Shown here one piece after another: positions 8,838 to 16,505 of a stretch of 64,000 nt of DNA; position 1 is the stretch's first letter; every line of letters starts with the position of its first letter. The notes under the pieces are model-generated. The model saw only the letters and a list, made by a program, of their open reading frames with translations. It ran no database searches and was not told the origin of the DNA. A program made the translations under genes and the position numbers. Source of the stretch: a bacterium (GTDB lineage: Bacteria; UBP6; UBA1177); the NCBI GenBank assembly GCA_017963125.1, contig JAGCUA010000027.1, positions 1 to 64,000 of the forward strand, in the 5' to 3' direction.

Positions 8838-10958
8838 GTGCAGAACCGATTTTTACTCCTATTTATTTTCCTGATTTTGACATTCCCTGTTTTTTCTGAT
8901 GAATCCGTAAAAACCAATCAATCCGTAGAGACGTTTCCTGAAACGTCTCAAAATGAAACGTCTGTACAAAAGGCGAAAAAATCTGACGACAACAAAATCG
9001 TGGTGAAAGGTTCGCGCAAGAAAAAAACGTCAAGCGACGGCACTGCTGCGCAGAATTCAGTAAACGCCAAGGAAATAGATGAAAAGCAATCAATTACTAC
9101 CGGTGATGCGGTAAAGGAGATGCCGGGCGTTTACATCAACGGTGACGGCAGGACCGGACAGTCGCAGTTTCTTTTTGTGCGGGGATTCAGAAGTGCAGAC
9201 GTTTTAGTGCTGATCGACGGCGTAGAAATGCGGAACCCGCTCAGCCCCAACGGCGCAGCCGACCTTTCGATGAGTCCTGAAAACATCGCCAGGATAGAAC
9301 TTCTGAAAGGGCCCCAGCCTGTTCTTTACGGAAGCGGCGCACTTGCCGGAGTTCTCGACATCAGAACAAAAAAGGGAAAGGGGAAACCTAAATTCACGGC
9401 TTCGGCGTCTACGGCAGTCCTCGACATGAGCAGCAGCCGCTACATTCCCGATACAGCAAATGTGAGCGCAAACGTAAGCGGCTCAAAAAAACGGTTCTAC
9501 TACTCGGGCGGCGGCTCGTTTTTCTACACAAAAGGGATCTCGATGGCCGATTCCTACAAGGATGTGAAAGAAAATCTCTACACAAAAACGCCTGATAACG
9601 ACTCTGTAATCAAAGGTTCGCTCTATTTCCGCGGCGGAGTCGATATAAACAGCGACAATACGTGGGAAGTGATACTCCGCGGAAACATCGGAAAAGCTGA
9701 TATAGACGACGGTCCCGGACTCGGAATGGATGACCCCAACAGATTTTTAAGAAATGAATACCTGCTTTTCAAAACAGGAACTGAATCAAATTTATTCAAC
9801 AAAATATGGAACTTGAAGTTTGACATTTCTCTTCTTCTCAGTTCTCTGCGTGACAACGACCCTGCAGACAAGGGAAAGATGGCGGGAGATTTGAAAAGCC
9901 GCTATAAATCGCTCACATTTGCTCTGAACTGGAAAAACAGCGTCGTACCTGTCGAGTGGTACGAACTTGTTGCGGGAATCGATTTCGACACCGAATGGGG
10001 AACAGCAGACTACGAAGATTACTCGGCGGGACGTTATTTCAACATGGATTTCGTTCCAAATCCCGACATAAGTTTCGACGCTTACGCCTTCAATATTTTC
10101 AAGCCCGTTAACAAACTCGAACTGAATATCGGCGGACGTCTGCAGAACAACTTCTACCAGCTCTCACTTTTAGACAAAAACACCGATGCACCGCTTCCCG
10201 ACGAGACGAAGAAGAATCTGGAACCAACTTTTTCCGTCGGAGCGGCTTACGAAACTCCGATCGAACTCGGTTTTAAGGCAAGATTCGCAAGAGGAGCAAA
10301 AACCCCTACTCTTTTCCAGAGATTCAGCAGATACGCCAATCTTTATCAGGAACTTAAACCGGAAATCGCCTATGGTTTCGACGGCGCGATACAGCAGTAT
10401 TTCGTGCAGAGAAAGATACTTCTCGAAGCGGGATACTTCTACGAACAGAAGCACGATCACATTGATCTTGACAAAAGAGGAATATATTCAAACAGATACC
10501 TAATCGAAAACCACGGACTTGAAATCTCGCTCCATACGAAACCTTTCTGGGGATTAAGTCTCAGAAGTTCCTACACATGGATCTTCAAAATGCAGGAATA
10601 CCAGGTCGTCGAATCTCAGGGAAAAAAATACAAGGCGAAAACTCCGACTTTAAGACGTCCGAAGCACTCATTCAACGCCATCCTCAACTATAACTACGAT
10701 AAAATACTGAATATTTCCTTGGAAGTCGATTATGTCGGCAAGCGGAAGGATGAAGTTTACAACTATCCGAAAACGCCCTATATCGTCACGGTCGACGACT
10801 TCGTTATCCTCAATTTCGCAATTTCCTACAAAGTACACGATTTCGTAACTTTATTCGCAAAAATCGAAAATATGCTTGACAACGACGACTACGCCTACTC
10901 TGTCGAATACGGAACGGCCGGCATCACGCCGTGGATCGGTCTGAAACTGAATATATGA
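8838..10958 (+). CDS. TonB-dependent outer-membrane receptor
   Basis: About 706 aa from GTG 8838, chosen because the signal peptide QNRFLLLFIFLILTFPVFS then follows directly. An in-frame GTG at 8817 inside pyrF would add seven residues and is possible. A plug domain occupies roughly residues 55-180 (VVKGSRKK at the start, then MPGVYINGDGRTGQ, LFVRGFRSADVLVLIDGVEM and IELLKGPQPVLYGSGALAGV). A 22-strand barrel follows, ending in the typical NIENMLDNDDYAYS and TPWIGLKLNI-type C-terminus. Such receptors import siderophores, cobalamin or oligosaccharides using TonB energy. No substrate is assigned; the preceding amylase lipoprotein makes a glucan product plausible. There is no good ribosome site at either GTG, suggesting coupling to pyrF translation. 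It converges on the nitroreductase gene with a 3-bp gap. Confidence 0.9.
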   Translation: MQNRFLLLFIFLILTFPVFSDESVKTNQSVETFPETSQNETSVQKAKKSDDNKIVVKGSRKKKTSSDGTAAQNSVNAKEIDEKQSITTGDAVKEMPGVYINGDGRTGQSQFLFVRGFRSADVLVLIDGVEMRNPLSPNGAADLSMSPENIARIELLKGPQPVLYGSGALAGVLDIRTKKGKGKPKFTASASTAVLDMSSSRYIPDTANVSANVSGSKKRFYYSGGGSFFYTKGISMADSYKDVKENLYTKTPDNDSVIKGSLYFRGGVDINSDNTWEVILRGNIGKADIDDGPGLGMDDPNRFLRNEYLLFKTGTESNLFNKIWNLKFDISLLLSSLRDNDPADKGKMAGDLKSRYKSLTFALNWKNSVVPVEWYELVAGIDFDTEWGTADYEDYSAGRYFNMDFVPNPDISFDAYAFNIFKPVNKLELNIGGRLQNNFYQLSLLDKNTDAPLPDETKKNLEPTFSVGAAYETPIELGFKARFARGAKTPTLFQRFSRYANLYQELKPEIAYGFDGAIQQYFVQRKILLEAGYFYEQKHDHIDLDKRGIYSNRYLIENHGLEISLHTKPFWGLSLRSSYTWIFKMQEYQVVESQGKKYKAKTPTLRRPKHSFNAILNYNYDKILNISLEVDYVGKRKDEVYNYPKTPYIVTVDDFVILNFAISYKVHDFVTLFAKIENMLDNDDYAYSVEYGTAGITPWIGLKLNI

Positions 10959-10961
10959 TCT

Positions 10962-11573
10962 TTATTTTGCCGGTTTAGCCTTGTTCGACCAGCTGTTCCA
11001 ATGGATTTTTTCTTTGTCGAACTTCTCTTTCGGTTTGTCGCTTCCGGCAGGTTTTCCGACCGGAATGAATGCGAGAGGAACGATATTCGAAGGAAGTCCT
11101 AGTGTCTCTATCACCGGTTTGAGCCTTTCTGCAGCAGGATAAACCGCAGTCCAGACAGCTCCGAGACCGATCGATTCAGCAGCAAGCAGAATGTTTTCGA
11201 TTGCCGCACTGCAGTCCATGATCCAGAAAGTAGAATCCTTTCCGCCGGCCTGTTTCTCGATGTTTCCCGCCACAACGATAGCATATCCCGCTTTCTCGGC
11301 CATCTTTGCCGAAGGAAGAGCATCGTTGAGTTTTTTCACGATCTTCTTGTCGTTGATGATGATGAATTCCCACGGTCTTCTGTCGATTGCCGAAGGAGCA
11401 GCCATTCCGGCACGCACTAAAAACTCCAGTGTTTCCGGCGAGATAGTTGTTTCGACATAGTTTCTCACACTCTTTCTGCTGAAAATGGTTTTCGTTGTTT
11501 CGTTGTCCATTTTTTCACCTCCGAAAACTGAAAAAAGACTCATTAAAACCGCTAAAAAAACAATCTTTTTCAT
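10962..11573 (-). CDS. Nitroreductase-family flavoprotein, possibly with exported and cytoplasmic forms
   Basis: 203 aa from ATG 11573. Nitroreductase-fold motifs are clear: SRKSVRNYVETTISPETLE near the N-terminus (FMN phosphate site), AAPSAIDRRPWEFIII, and MDCSAAIENILLAAESIGLG followed by AVWTAVYP. Such FMN enzymes reduce nitro compounds or quinones with NAD(P)H. The first 21 residues (MKKIVFLAVLMSLFSVFGGE) look like a signal peptide, unusual for this family. An in-frame ATG at 11510 (MDNETTK) is preceded by GGAGGTGAAAAA, a stronger ribosome site than many in the window and encoded by the Gly-Gly-Glu-Lys codons. Starting there gives an ordinary 182-aa cytoplasmic nitroreductase. The upstream ATG also has AGGGGG before it. 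Both products may be made. Confidence 0.88.
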   Translation of the reverse strand: MKKIVFLAVLMSLFSVFGGEKMDNETTKTIFSRKSVRNYVETTISPETLEFLVRAGMAAPSAIDRRPWEFIIINDKKIVKKLNDALPSAKMAEKAGYAIVVAGNIEKQAGGKDSTFWIMDCSAAIENILLAAESIGLGAVWTAVYPAAERLKPVIETLGLPSNIVPLAFIPVGKPAGSDKPKEKFDKEKIHWNSWSNKAKPAK

Positions 11574-11669
11574 AATTACCCCCTAAAAAATAAAAGACTT
11601 ATAAATTTAGTTGATTCCGCGACAATGTCAACCTGTAAAGCGGCCAAAATCTCTTATATATCACAAAGT

Positions 11670-11697
11670 TTGACATAGCCGCACTATTCCTTAAAAT
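11670..11697 (+). promoter_or_regulatory. Promoter of the purD-engB-SurA_N-parA run
   Basis: TTGACA (11670-11675), a 16-bp spacer and TAAAAT (11692-11697), 38 bp upstream of the purD ATG. The -35 is a perfect match and the -10 a 5/6 match. Confidence 0.7.
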
Positions 11698-11735
11698 GCT
11701 CTGTTTTACTGATTTGTTAGGACAAAAGAGGGAAA

Positions 11736-13052
11736 ATGAAAGTCTTGGTAGTCGGAAAAGGCGGTCGCGAACACGCTCTTGCATGGAAAATTTCTCAGAG
11801 TTTTTATGTTGAAAAGCTCTATTGCTTTCCTGGAAACGCAGGAATCGCCAATGTTGCAGAAATACCAGATATCGCTGATGATTCAGTCGAATCGCTGCTT
11901 GATTTTGCACTCAGGGAATCGATAGACCTCACTGTCGTAGGCCCTGAAGACTACCTTGCGAAAGGGATCGTCGATGCCTTCGAAGCAAAAGGACTCCGCA
12001 TTTTCGGCGCAAACAGAGAGGCTGCACAACTCGAATCAAGCAAGGCTTTCGCAAAAGAAGTGATGAAATCGGCAAAGATCCCGACAGCAGCTTACTCGAC
12101 AGTCACCGATTTTGAAAGCGGCGACAAAATCCTCAAGACCTCCAAATACCCGATCGTTCTGAAGGCAGACGGCTTAGCGGCAGGGAAAGGCGTAATAATC
12201 TGCGGAACTTACGAGGAGGCAAGTTCTGAACTTTCGCAGATGCTCGGCGGCAAATTCAAATCAGCAGGCTCCAAAGTCGTAATCGAGGAGTTTTTGAATG
12301 GCGAAGAACTGTCGCTTCTCCTTCTTACCGACGGCACGAACGTCAAAAGACTCCTTTTTTCGCAGGATCACAAGGCACTCAACGACGGCGACACCGGCCT
12401 GAATACAGGCGGAATGGGCGCATATACTCCGGTAAAACCCGGGACCGATGAACTTTACGAAAAAGTCGACAGAACTATCACTCAGCCGCTTCTCAACGAA
12501 CTGAAAAAACGGGGAATAAATTACCGCGGCATCCTTTACATCGGGCTTATGATCGTTGACGGAGAACCTTTCGTCTTGGAATACAACGTCCGCTTCGGTG
12601 ATCCCGAAACAGAGCCGCTGATGTTCATGCTCATAAGCGACATCGTTCCTTACTTCTGGGCTGTTTCAGGAAAAGAAGAGCGTTCGAATACAAAAAACGG
12701 CAAGATCCCGCCCTTCACAACACTTGAAGCACTGCCTGAACTCGTATGGCGCAGCGGATACGGAATGTGCGTCGTCCTCGCAAGCGGCGGCTATCCAGAA
12801 AGCTATGAAAAAGGAAAAGTCATATCCGGCCTTGATTCTGTCGATGAAAACTGCGTAGTATTCCATGCCGGAACGAAATTTGACGCTTCAGGCAACATCG
12901 TGACTGACGGCGGCAGAGTCCTTATGGTCACTTCGGCAGGCAAGGACATAAACGAAGCTGTTGAAAATACTTACAGGAATGTCGAAAAAATCAGCTTCGA
13001 CAAGGCTTATTACAGGCATGACATCGCCCACAGAGAAAGAGAAAGGAACTGA
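11736..13052 (+). CDS. purD: Phosphoribosylamine-glycine ligase (GAR synthetase)
   Basis: 438 aa, family-typical ATP-grasp enzyme of purine synthesis that joins glycine to phosphoribosylamine in the cytoplasm. It begins with the hallmark VLVVGKGGREHALAWK and contains the ATP-grasp segments PIVLKADGLAAGKGVIIC, EEFLNGEELSLLLLTDG and the catalytic-loop DHKALNDGDTGLNTGGMGAY, ending the core with YNVRFGDPETEPLM. GAGGGAAA precedes the ATG. The stop overlaps the engB start by one base (TGATG), so the genes are co-transcribed and probably translationally coupled. purL lies far away at 48-51 kb, so purine genes are scattered. Confidence 0.97.
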   Translation: MKVLVVGKGGREHALAWKISQSFYVEKLYCFPGNAGIANVAEIPDIADDSVESLLDFALRESIDLTVVGPEDYLAKGIVDAFEAKGLRIFGANREAAQLESSKAFAKEVMKSAKIPTAAYSTVTDFESGDKILKTSKYPIVLKADGLAAGKGVIICGTYEEASSELSQMLGGKFKSAGSKVVIEEFLNGEELSLLLLTDGTNVKRLLFSQDHKALNDGDTGLNTGGMGAYTPVKPGTDELYEKVDRTITQPLLNELKKRGINYRGILYIGLMIVDGEPFVLEYNVRFGDPETEPLMFMLISDIVPYFWAVSGKEERSNTKNGKIPPFTTLEALPELVWRSGYGMCVVLASGGYPESYEKGKVISGLDSVDENCVVFHAGTKFDASGNIVTDGGRVLMVTSAGKDINEAVENTYRNVEKISFDKAYYRHDIAHRERERN

Positions 13053-13627
13053 TGCAGATAAAAAAAGCGGAATTTTTAAAAAGCGCTTCATCGATATCAG
13101 GGCTTCCGGAAGACGGCAGACCTGAATTTGCCTTCATCGGGCGTTCCAATGTGGGTAAATCGAGTCTGATGAATATGCTGCTCGGGCGCAAAAATCTGGT
13201 CAAAACCTCGAAAAAACCGGGTAAAACAGTTCTTCTCAACTACTTCAACGTGAATGATTCATTCTACTTTGTCGATCTTCCCGGCTACGGATTCGCCTCG
13301 CGCTCAAAATCAGAACAGGATATATGGCGTGTCGTCATCGAAAAGTACCTTAGAACAAGAAAAAGCCTCGCCGGCATATTTCTTCTCATTGATTCGCGTC
13401 ACGGGATCCTGCCTAACGACGAGCAGATGATAGAGTTTCTGGATCACTACCAGATTGGTTACACGCCGGTTTTCACAAAGACCGACAAGCTTACGAAAAC
13501 GGAACTTTCGGCGGTCAAACAAAAAAATCCCGACTCTTTCTTTGCAAGTGCAGTCGACGGCAGCGGGAAAATTCAACTGCTTGATTACATTGACAAAGTT
13601 CTCGAAAACGGAGAAAAAGCGGAATGA
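13052..13627 (+). CDS. engB: Ribosome biogenesis GTPase YsxC/EngB
   Basis: 191 aa. GTPase motifs: G1 GRSNVGKSSLMN (30-41), G3 DLPGYGFA near 75-82, G4 TKTDKL near 140 and a G5-like ASAVDGSG. The KTSKKPGKT segment before G3 is typical of the EngB branch, which assists assembly of the large ribosomal subunit in the cytoplasm. The start overlaps the purD stop by one base and the stop overlaps the next gene's ATG (ATGA), so it sits in a tightly coupled operon. Confidence 0.96.
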   Translation: MQIKKAEFLKSASSISGLPEDGRPEFAFIGRSNVGKSSLMNMLLGRKNLVKTSKKPGKTVLLNYFNVNDSFYFVDLPGYGFASRSKSEQDIWRVVIEKYLRTRKSLAGIFLLIDSRHGILPNDEQMIEFLDHYQIGYTPVFTKTDKLTKTELSAVKQKNPDSFFASAVDGSGKIQLLDYIDKVLENGEKAE

Positions 13628-14136
13628 TTTTCACAATACTCGCGCTTATGTTTTTTTCACAGGCTGTTCCGCTCGAAACAGTCGTCGCAAGCATGAATAA
13701 CCGCGCAATAACTTATTCCGAGATACTTCAGGAAGGAGAACTTCTCAACATAGAAAACAACTTCCCGCCCGAAACACCGCTTTCGCCTGAAATGAAGCAG
13801 ACGATACTCGAACTGATATTCTTCAGGATAATCACATTCGAAGAAGCCCGCGAACACGAAGTCACAGTCGACGAAAAACTTGTCCGGCAGAAAGTCGAAA
13901 CTTACAAAAAAAACGTCAACATGAAGGCCTTCATCGAAAAATACGAACTTACCGATTTTGAATTCAAAACCATAATCAAAATGCGGCTCATAACCGATAA
14001 AATGACGAACCGTTTTCTTGAGCAGAAATTTCCGAAAGAAAAGCATATCTCGGAAGAAGAAAAACGAAAAGCTGTGGAAGACTGGAAGAAAAACCTTCTG
14101 AAACGGCAGAAACTTATGATTTATCCAATACCTTAA
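13624..14136 (+). CDS. SurA N-terminal-type periplasmic chaperone without parvulin domain
   Basis: 170 aa. A short hydrophobic N-terminus (MIFTILALMFFSQAVPLETV) acts as signal peptide. The rest matches the helical SurA_N fold: a first helix pair around VVASMNNRAITYSEILQEGE, then ILELIFFRIITFEEAREHEV and the later helices KRKAVEDWKKNLLKRQ. The PPIase (parvulin) domain that usually follows is absent and the protein ends at YPIP. It could be a stand-alone chaperone binding nascent outer-membrane proteins, or a reduced SurA. ATGA overlap with engB. Two full parvulin-type proteins lie 1.4-3.5 kb away, so the region is rich in envelope folding factors. Family assignment is from helix pattern and is moderate. 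Confidence 0.7.
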   Translation: MIFTILALMFFSQAVPLETVVASMNNRAITYSEILQEGELLNIENNFPPETPLSPEMKQTILELIFFRIITFEEAREHEVTVDEKLVRQKVETYKKNVNMKAFIEKYELTDFEFKTIIKMRLITDKMTNRFLEQKFPKEKHISEEEKRKAVEDWKKNLLKRQKLMIYPIP

Positions 14137-14147
14137 CGGAGATAGAA

Positions 14148-14900
14148 ATGGGAAAAATAATTTCCGTAATCAATCAGAAAGGCGGCGTCGGCAAAACCAC
14201 GACAGCAGTAAACCTCGCAGCGTCGCTCAGCGCGCTTGAAAAGAAAGTGCTTCTCATCGACATGGACCCGCAGGGAAACGCAACTTCTATGAGCTCGATC
14301 AAAGAAGAAAACTTCAATACGATCTACGACATGATGGCGGACCCCGACATCAAAGCTGTATATCCGACGAAACTTCCGTCTTTGAAGGTGATTCCGTGCA
14401 ATTCAGACCTGACTGGCGCCGAGATAGAGCTTCTCGAAGTCGAAAACCGCGAATTCGTCCTGAAAACGACGCTTGACAGACTGAAAAACAAGTTTGACTT
14501 CATAATCATCGATTCGCCGCCGACACTCAACATTCTTACAGTAAACAACATGGTCGCTTCCGACGGCATAATCATCCCTATCCAGTGCGAATATTTCGCC
14601 CTTGAAGGATTGAGCCGGATAATGGAGACGATGAAAAGCATAAAGAATCTGAATCCTTCAGTTGAAATCTACGGTATCCTTCTGACCATGTACGACAAGC
14701 GTGTCAAACTGACATACGAAGTCGAAAATGATGTCAGAGAACACTTCGGCGACCTCGTTTTCCAGACGGTCATTCCGAGAAACGTCAAACTCAGCGAATC
14801 TCCAAGCTTCGGAATGCCGATACTTCTTTACGACGTAGCTTCGATCGGAGCAAAAAAGTATCTCGAACTCGCAGAAGAGTTTCTCGAAAGAATCAAATAA
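14148..14900 (+). CDS. parA: ParA/Soj-family partition ATPase
   Basis: 250 aa. It begins MGKIISVINQKGGVGKTTTA, the deviant Walker A of ParA/MinD ATPases, then LLIDMDPQGNATS (Walker A') and FIIIDSPPTL (Walker B). The rest agrees with chromosomal Soj, including VILRNVKLSESPSFGMPI-like sequence (here IPRNVKLSESPSFGMPILLY). It binds DNA non-specifically as an ATP dimer and moves ParB-parS complexes. It starts 11 bp after the SurA_N gene with CGGAGATAGAA upstream. parB, which normally follows, is absent; the next gene is HU on the other strand. The partner must be elsewhere, or this is an orphan ParA. Confidence 0.93.
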   Translation: MGKIISVINQKGGVGKTTTAVNLAASLSALEKKVLLIDMDPQGNATSMSSIKEENFNTIYDMMADPDIKAVYPTKLPSLKVIPCNSDLTGAEIELLEVENREFVLKTTLDRLKNKFDFIIIDSPPTLNILTVNNMVASDGIIIPIQCEYFALEGLSRIMETMKSIKNLNPSVEIYGILLTMYDKRVKLTYEVENDVREHFGDLVFQTVIPRNVKLSESPSFGMPILLYDVASIGAKKYLELAEEFLERIK

Positions 14901-14974
14901 AAATCTGACACAAAAATTTTTCAGCCAATAAATCGGATAACCATACGGTTTTGCGGTCAAGCCTGAATCAGGGC

Positions 14975-15009
14975 AAAAAAAAGCGGCCACACGAAAATCG
15001 CATGGCCGC
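14975..15009 (-). terminator. Rho-independent terminator of the HU gene
   Basis: On the minus strand a 7-bp stem GCGGCCA...TGGCCGC (15009-14983) with a 13-nt loop is followed by eight T residues (14982-14975). It lies 29 bp past the HU stop codon. Confidence 0.85.
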
Positions 15010-15037
15010 CGTTCTGAAAGGATCTAAAAACCGAGAA

Positions 15038-15358
15038 TTAGAGTTCCTTCTTGAAAACAGGTGTCGGTTTGAAAGAAACTGTCTTCGTTGCCGGAATCTG
15101 GATCGGCTTACGGGTCTTCGGGTTGATGCCCTTGCGAGCTTTTCTTTCGTTTACTTTGAAAGTTCCTACACCGTTAAGGCTGAGTCTTTTCTCAGAAATA
15201 ACAGTATCCTTAAGGATAGCTGTGAAAACATCGTAAAGCTCTTTTGCCTGGTCCGTGGTGAGAGCAACAGATTTAACCGTTTCTTTCATCTTTTTAACGA
15301 AATCGGTTTTCGTTGTTGCTACGAGGTACTCTCTTTTTTTCTTTGCTGCTTTTGCCAT
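15038..15358 (-). CDS. hup: HU/IHF-family nucleoid DNA-binding protein
   Basis: 106 aa, about 15 longer than standard HU because of a basic N-terminal extension (MAKAAKKKREYLVATTKTDF). The core is typical: helix hairpin FVKKMKETVKSVALTTDQAK, VISEKRLSLNGVGTFKVNER, and the DNA-binding arm ARKGINPKTRKPIQIPATKT with the Pro that intercalates DNA. It bends and packages the chromosome. A strong promoter (15398-15425) and terminator (14975-15009) make it a single-gene unit, as expected for an abundant protein. AAGGAG precedes the ATG. Confidence 0.95.
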   Translation of the reverse strand: MAKAAKKKREYLVATTKTDFVKKMKETVKSVALTTDQAKELYDVFTAILKDTVISEKRLSLNGVGTFKVNERKARKGINPKTRKPIQIPATKTVSFKPTPVFKKEL

Positions 15359-15397
15359 AACACTTTCTCCTTAAAAAAAGTTTACAAACGACGCGTC

Positions 15398-15425
15398 ATT
15401 TTAAGAGTGTCTCAACGCTTGTCAA
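15398..15425 (-). promoter_or_regulatory. Strong promoter of the HU gene
   Basis: Minus strand TTGACA (15425-15420), 16-bp spacer, TAAAAT (15403-15398), 40 bp before the HU ATG. The hexamers are identical to those of the purD promoter. Confidence 0.7.
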
Positions 15426-15569
15426 ATATTTTTAAGTAAAATCGAGCCATTTTTTTAACTTTTTTGTCATTTTTTTGTCCGCTGGAACATTTTTTCGCTA
15501 TTTTTGCGGTTTTTAAGGTCAAAAAACACCGGAAACAGCCATTGAAACGACACTTTTTATTTTCGGGAA

Positions 15570-16499
15570 TCAGAGAAGAATATCGATCTTGCTTTCGCTG
15601 CGTTTCTTTTTCAGCCAGGTCTGAAACATTTTTTCGACATTGCGCTGATAGTAGATATTCCGCAACATTTCGTATGACTCGTTGTATGTCGGAGGATCGT
15701 GCTTTTCGACTTTGTCAAGCTTTACGATGTGCCAGCCGTAGCGGGTTCTGAAAGGTTCGCTGACATCGCCTTCCTTCATCTCGGCAAGTCTTTCCGAAAA
15801 TTCAGGAACCATGTCCCTCGCGGAAAAAGTGCCGAGCGCACCGCCGTTAGCCGCAGAACCGTCCTGGGAATAAGACTTCGCAGCTTCGGCAAAAGTCGTT
15901 TTTCCTTCAGTTATCTCTTTATAAATAGCTGTAACGGCATCTTTGATTTCTGCATCGTTGCTGTCATTAGCCTGCATAATGATGTGTGAAGCTGTAAAAT
16001 AAAGCTCCTGCTCGCCGCTGAACTCTTTTTCGTAAATCTCACGCAAAGCCCTTTCGTCGACATCCATCGTGACGATGATCCTTTTTTTGAGCTTGAGGAG
16101 GAGAAGCTGTTCCTTCAGGACTTCGTTCCTGTAAACATCAAAACTCATACCGCTCTTTGAAAGTTCCTGCTCGAACTGCTCATGCGTCATCTTGTTCTGC
16201 GCAAGAACAGATTCTACTGCTGCATCGATCTCTTCATCCGGGACATCGATTTCGAGCGCCTCAGCCTCCTGCTTTGAGATGGCGTTATTTATAAGCTGAT
16301 CAATAAGCTTGTCTTTTCTGTCAAGGACCGCCTGGGTAGGAACGCTTGCAGGATCGTCGAAACGCAGCAGCTTTTTGCAGTCGTAGATCGTGTAGACTTT
16401 GCCGTTTACGCGGACAACCATCTTGTTTACAAGCTGTTCAGATGCAAACAGCGAGAGAAACGAAATAAAAAGGATTATGAAAACGAGTTTCGATTTCAT
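15570..16499 (-). CDS. Periplasmic SurA/PpiC-type peptidyl-prolyl isomerase
   Basis: 309 aa. Signal peptide MKSKLVFIILFISFLSLFAS, a SurA_N helical domain (VVRVNGKVYTIYDCKK to about residue 140), one parvulin domain at about 165-275 (FTASHIIMQANDSNDAE, AKSYSQDGSAANGGALGTFS, FRTRYGWHIVKLDKV) and a C-terminal helix. SurA of Escherichia coli has two parvulin domains; this shorter form has one. It should assist folding of outer-membrane proteins. It begins 6 bp after the stop of the lipoprotein foldase gene upstream, so the two form an operon. Confidence 0.9.
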   Translation of the reverse strand: MKSKLVFIILFISFLSLFASEQLVNKMVVRVNGKVYTIYDCKKLLRFDDPASVPTQAVLDRKDKLIDQLINNAISKQEAEALEIDVPDEEIDAAVESVLAQNKMTHEQFEQELSKSGMSFDVYRNEVLKEQLLLLKLKKRIIVTMDVDERALREIYEKEFSGEQELYFTASHIIMQANDSNDAEIKDAVTAIYKEITEGKTTFAEAAKSYSQDGSAANGGALGTFSARDMVPEFSERLAEMKEGDVSEPFRTRYGWHIVKLDKVEKHDPPTYNESYEMLRNIYYQRNVEKMFQTWLKKKRSESKIDILL

Positions 16500-16505
16500 A
16501 CGGGC

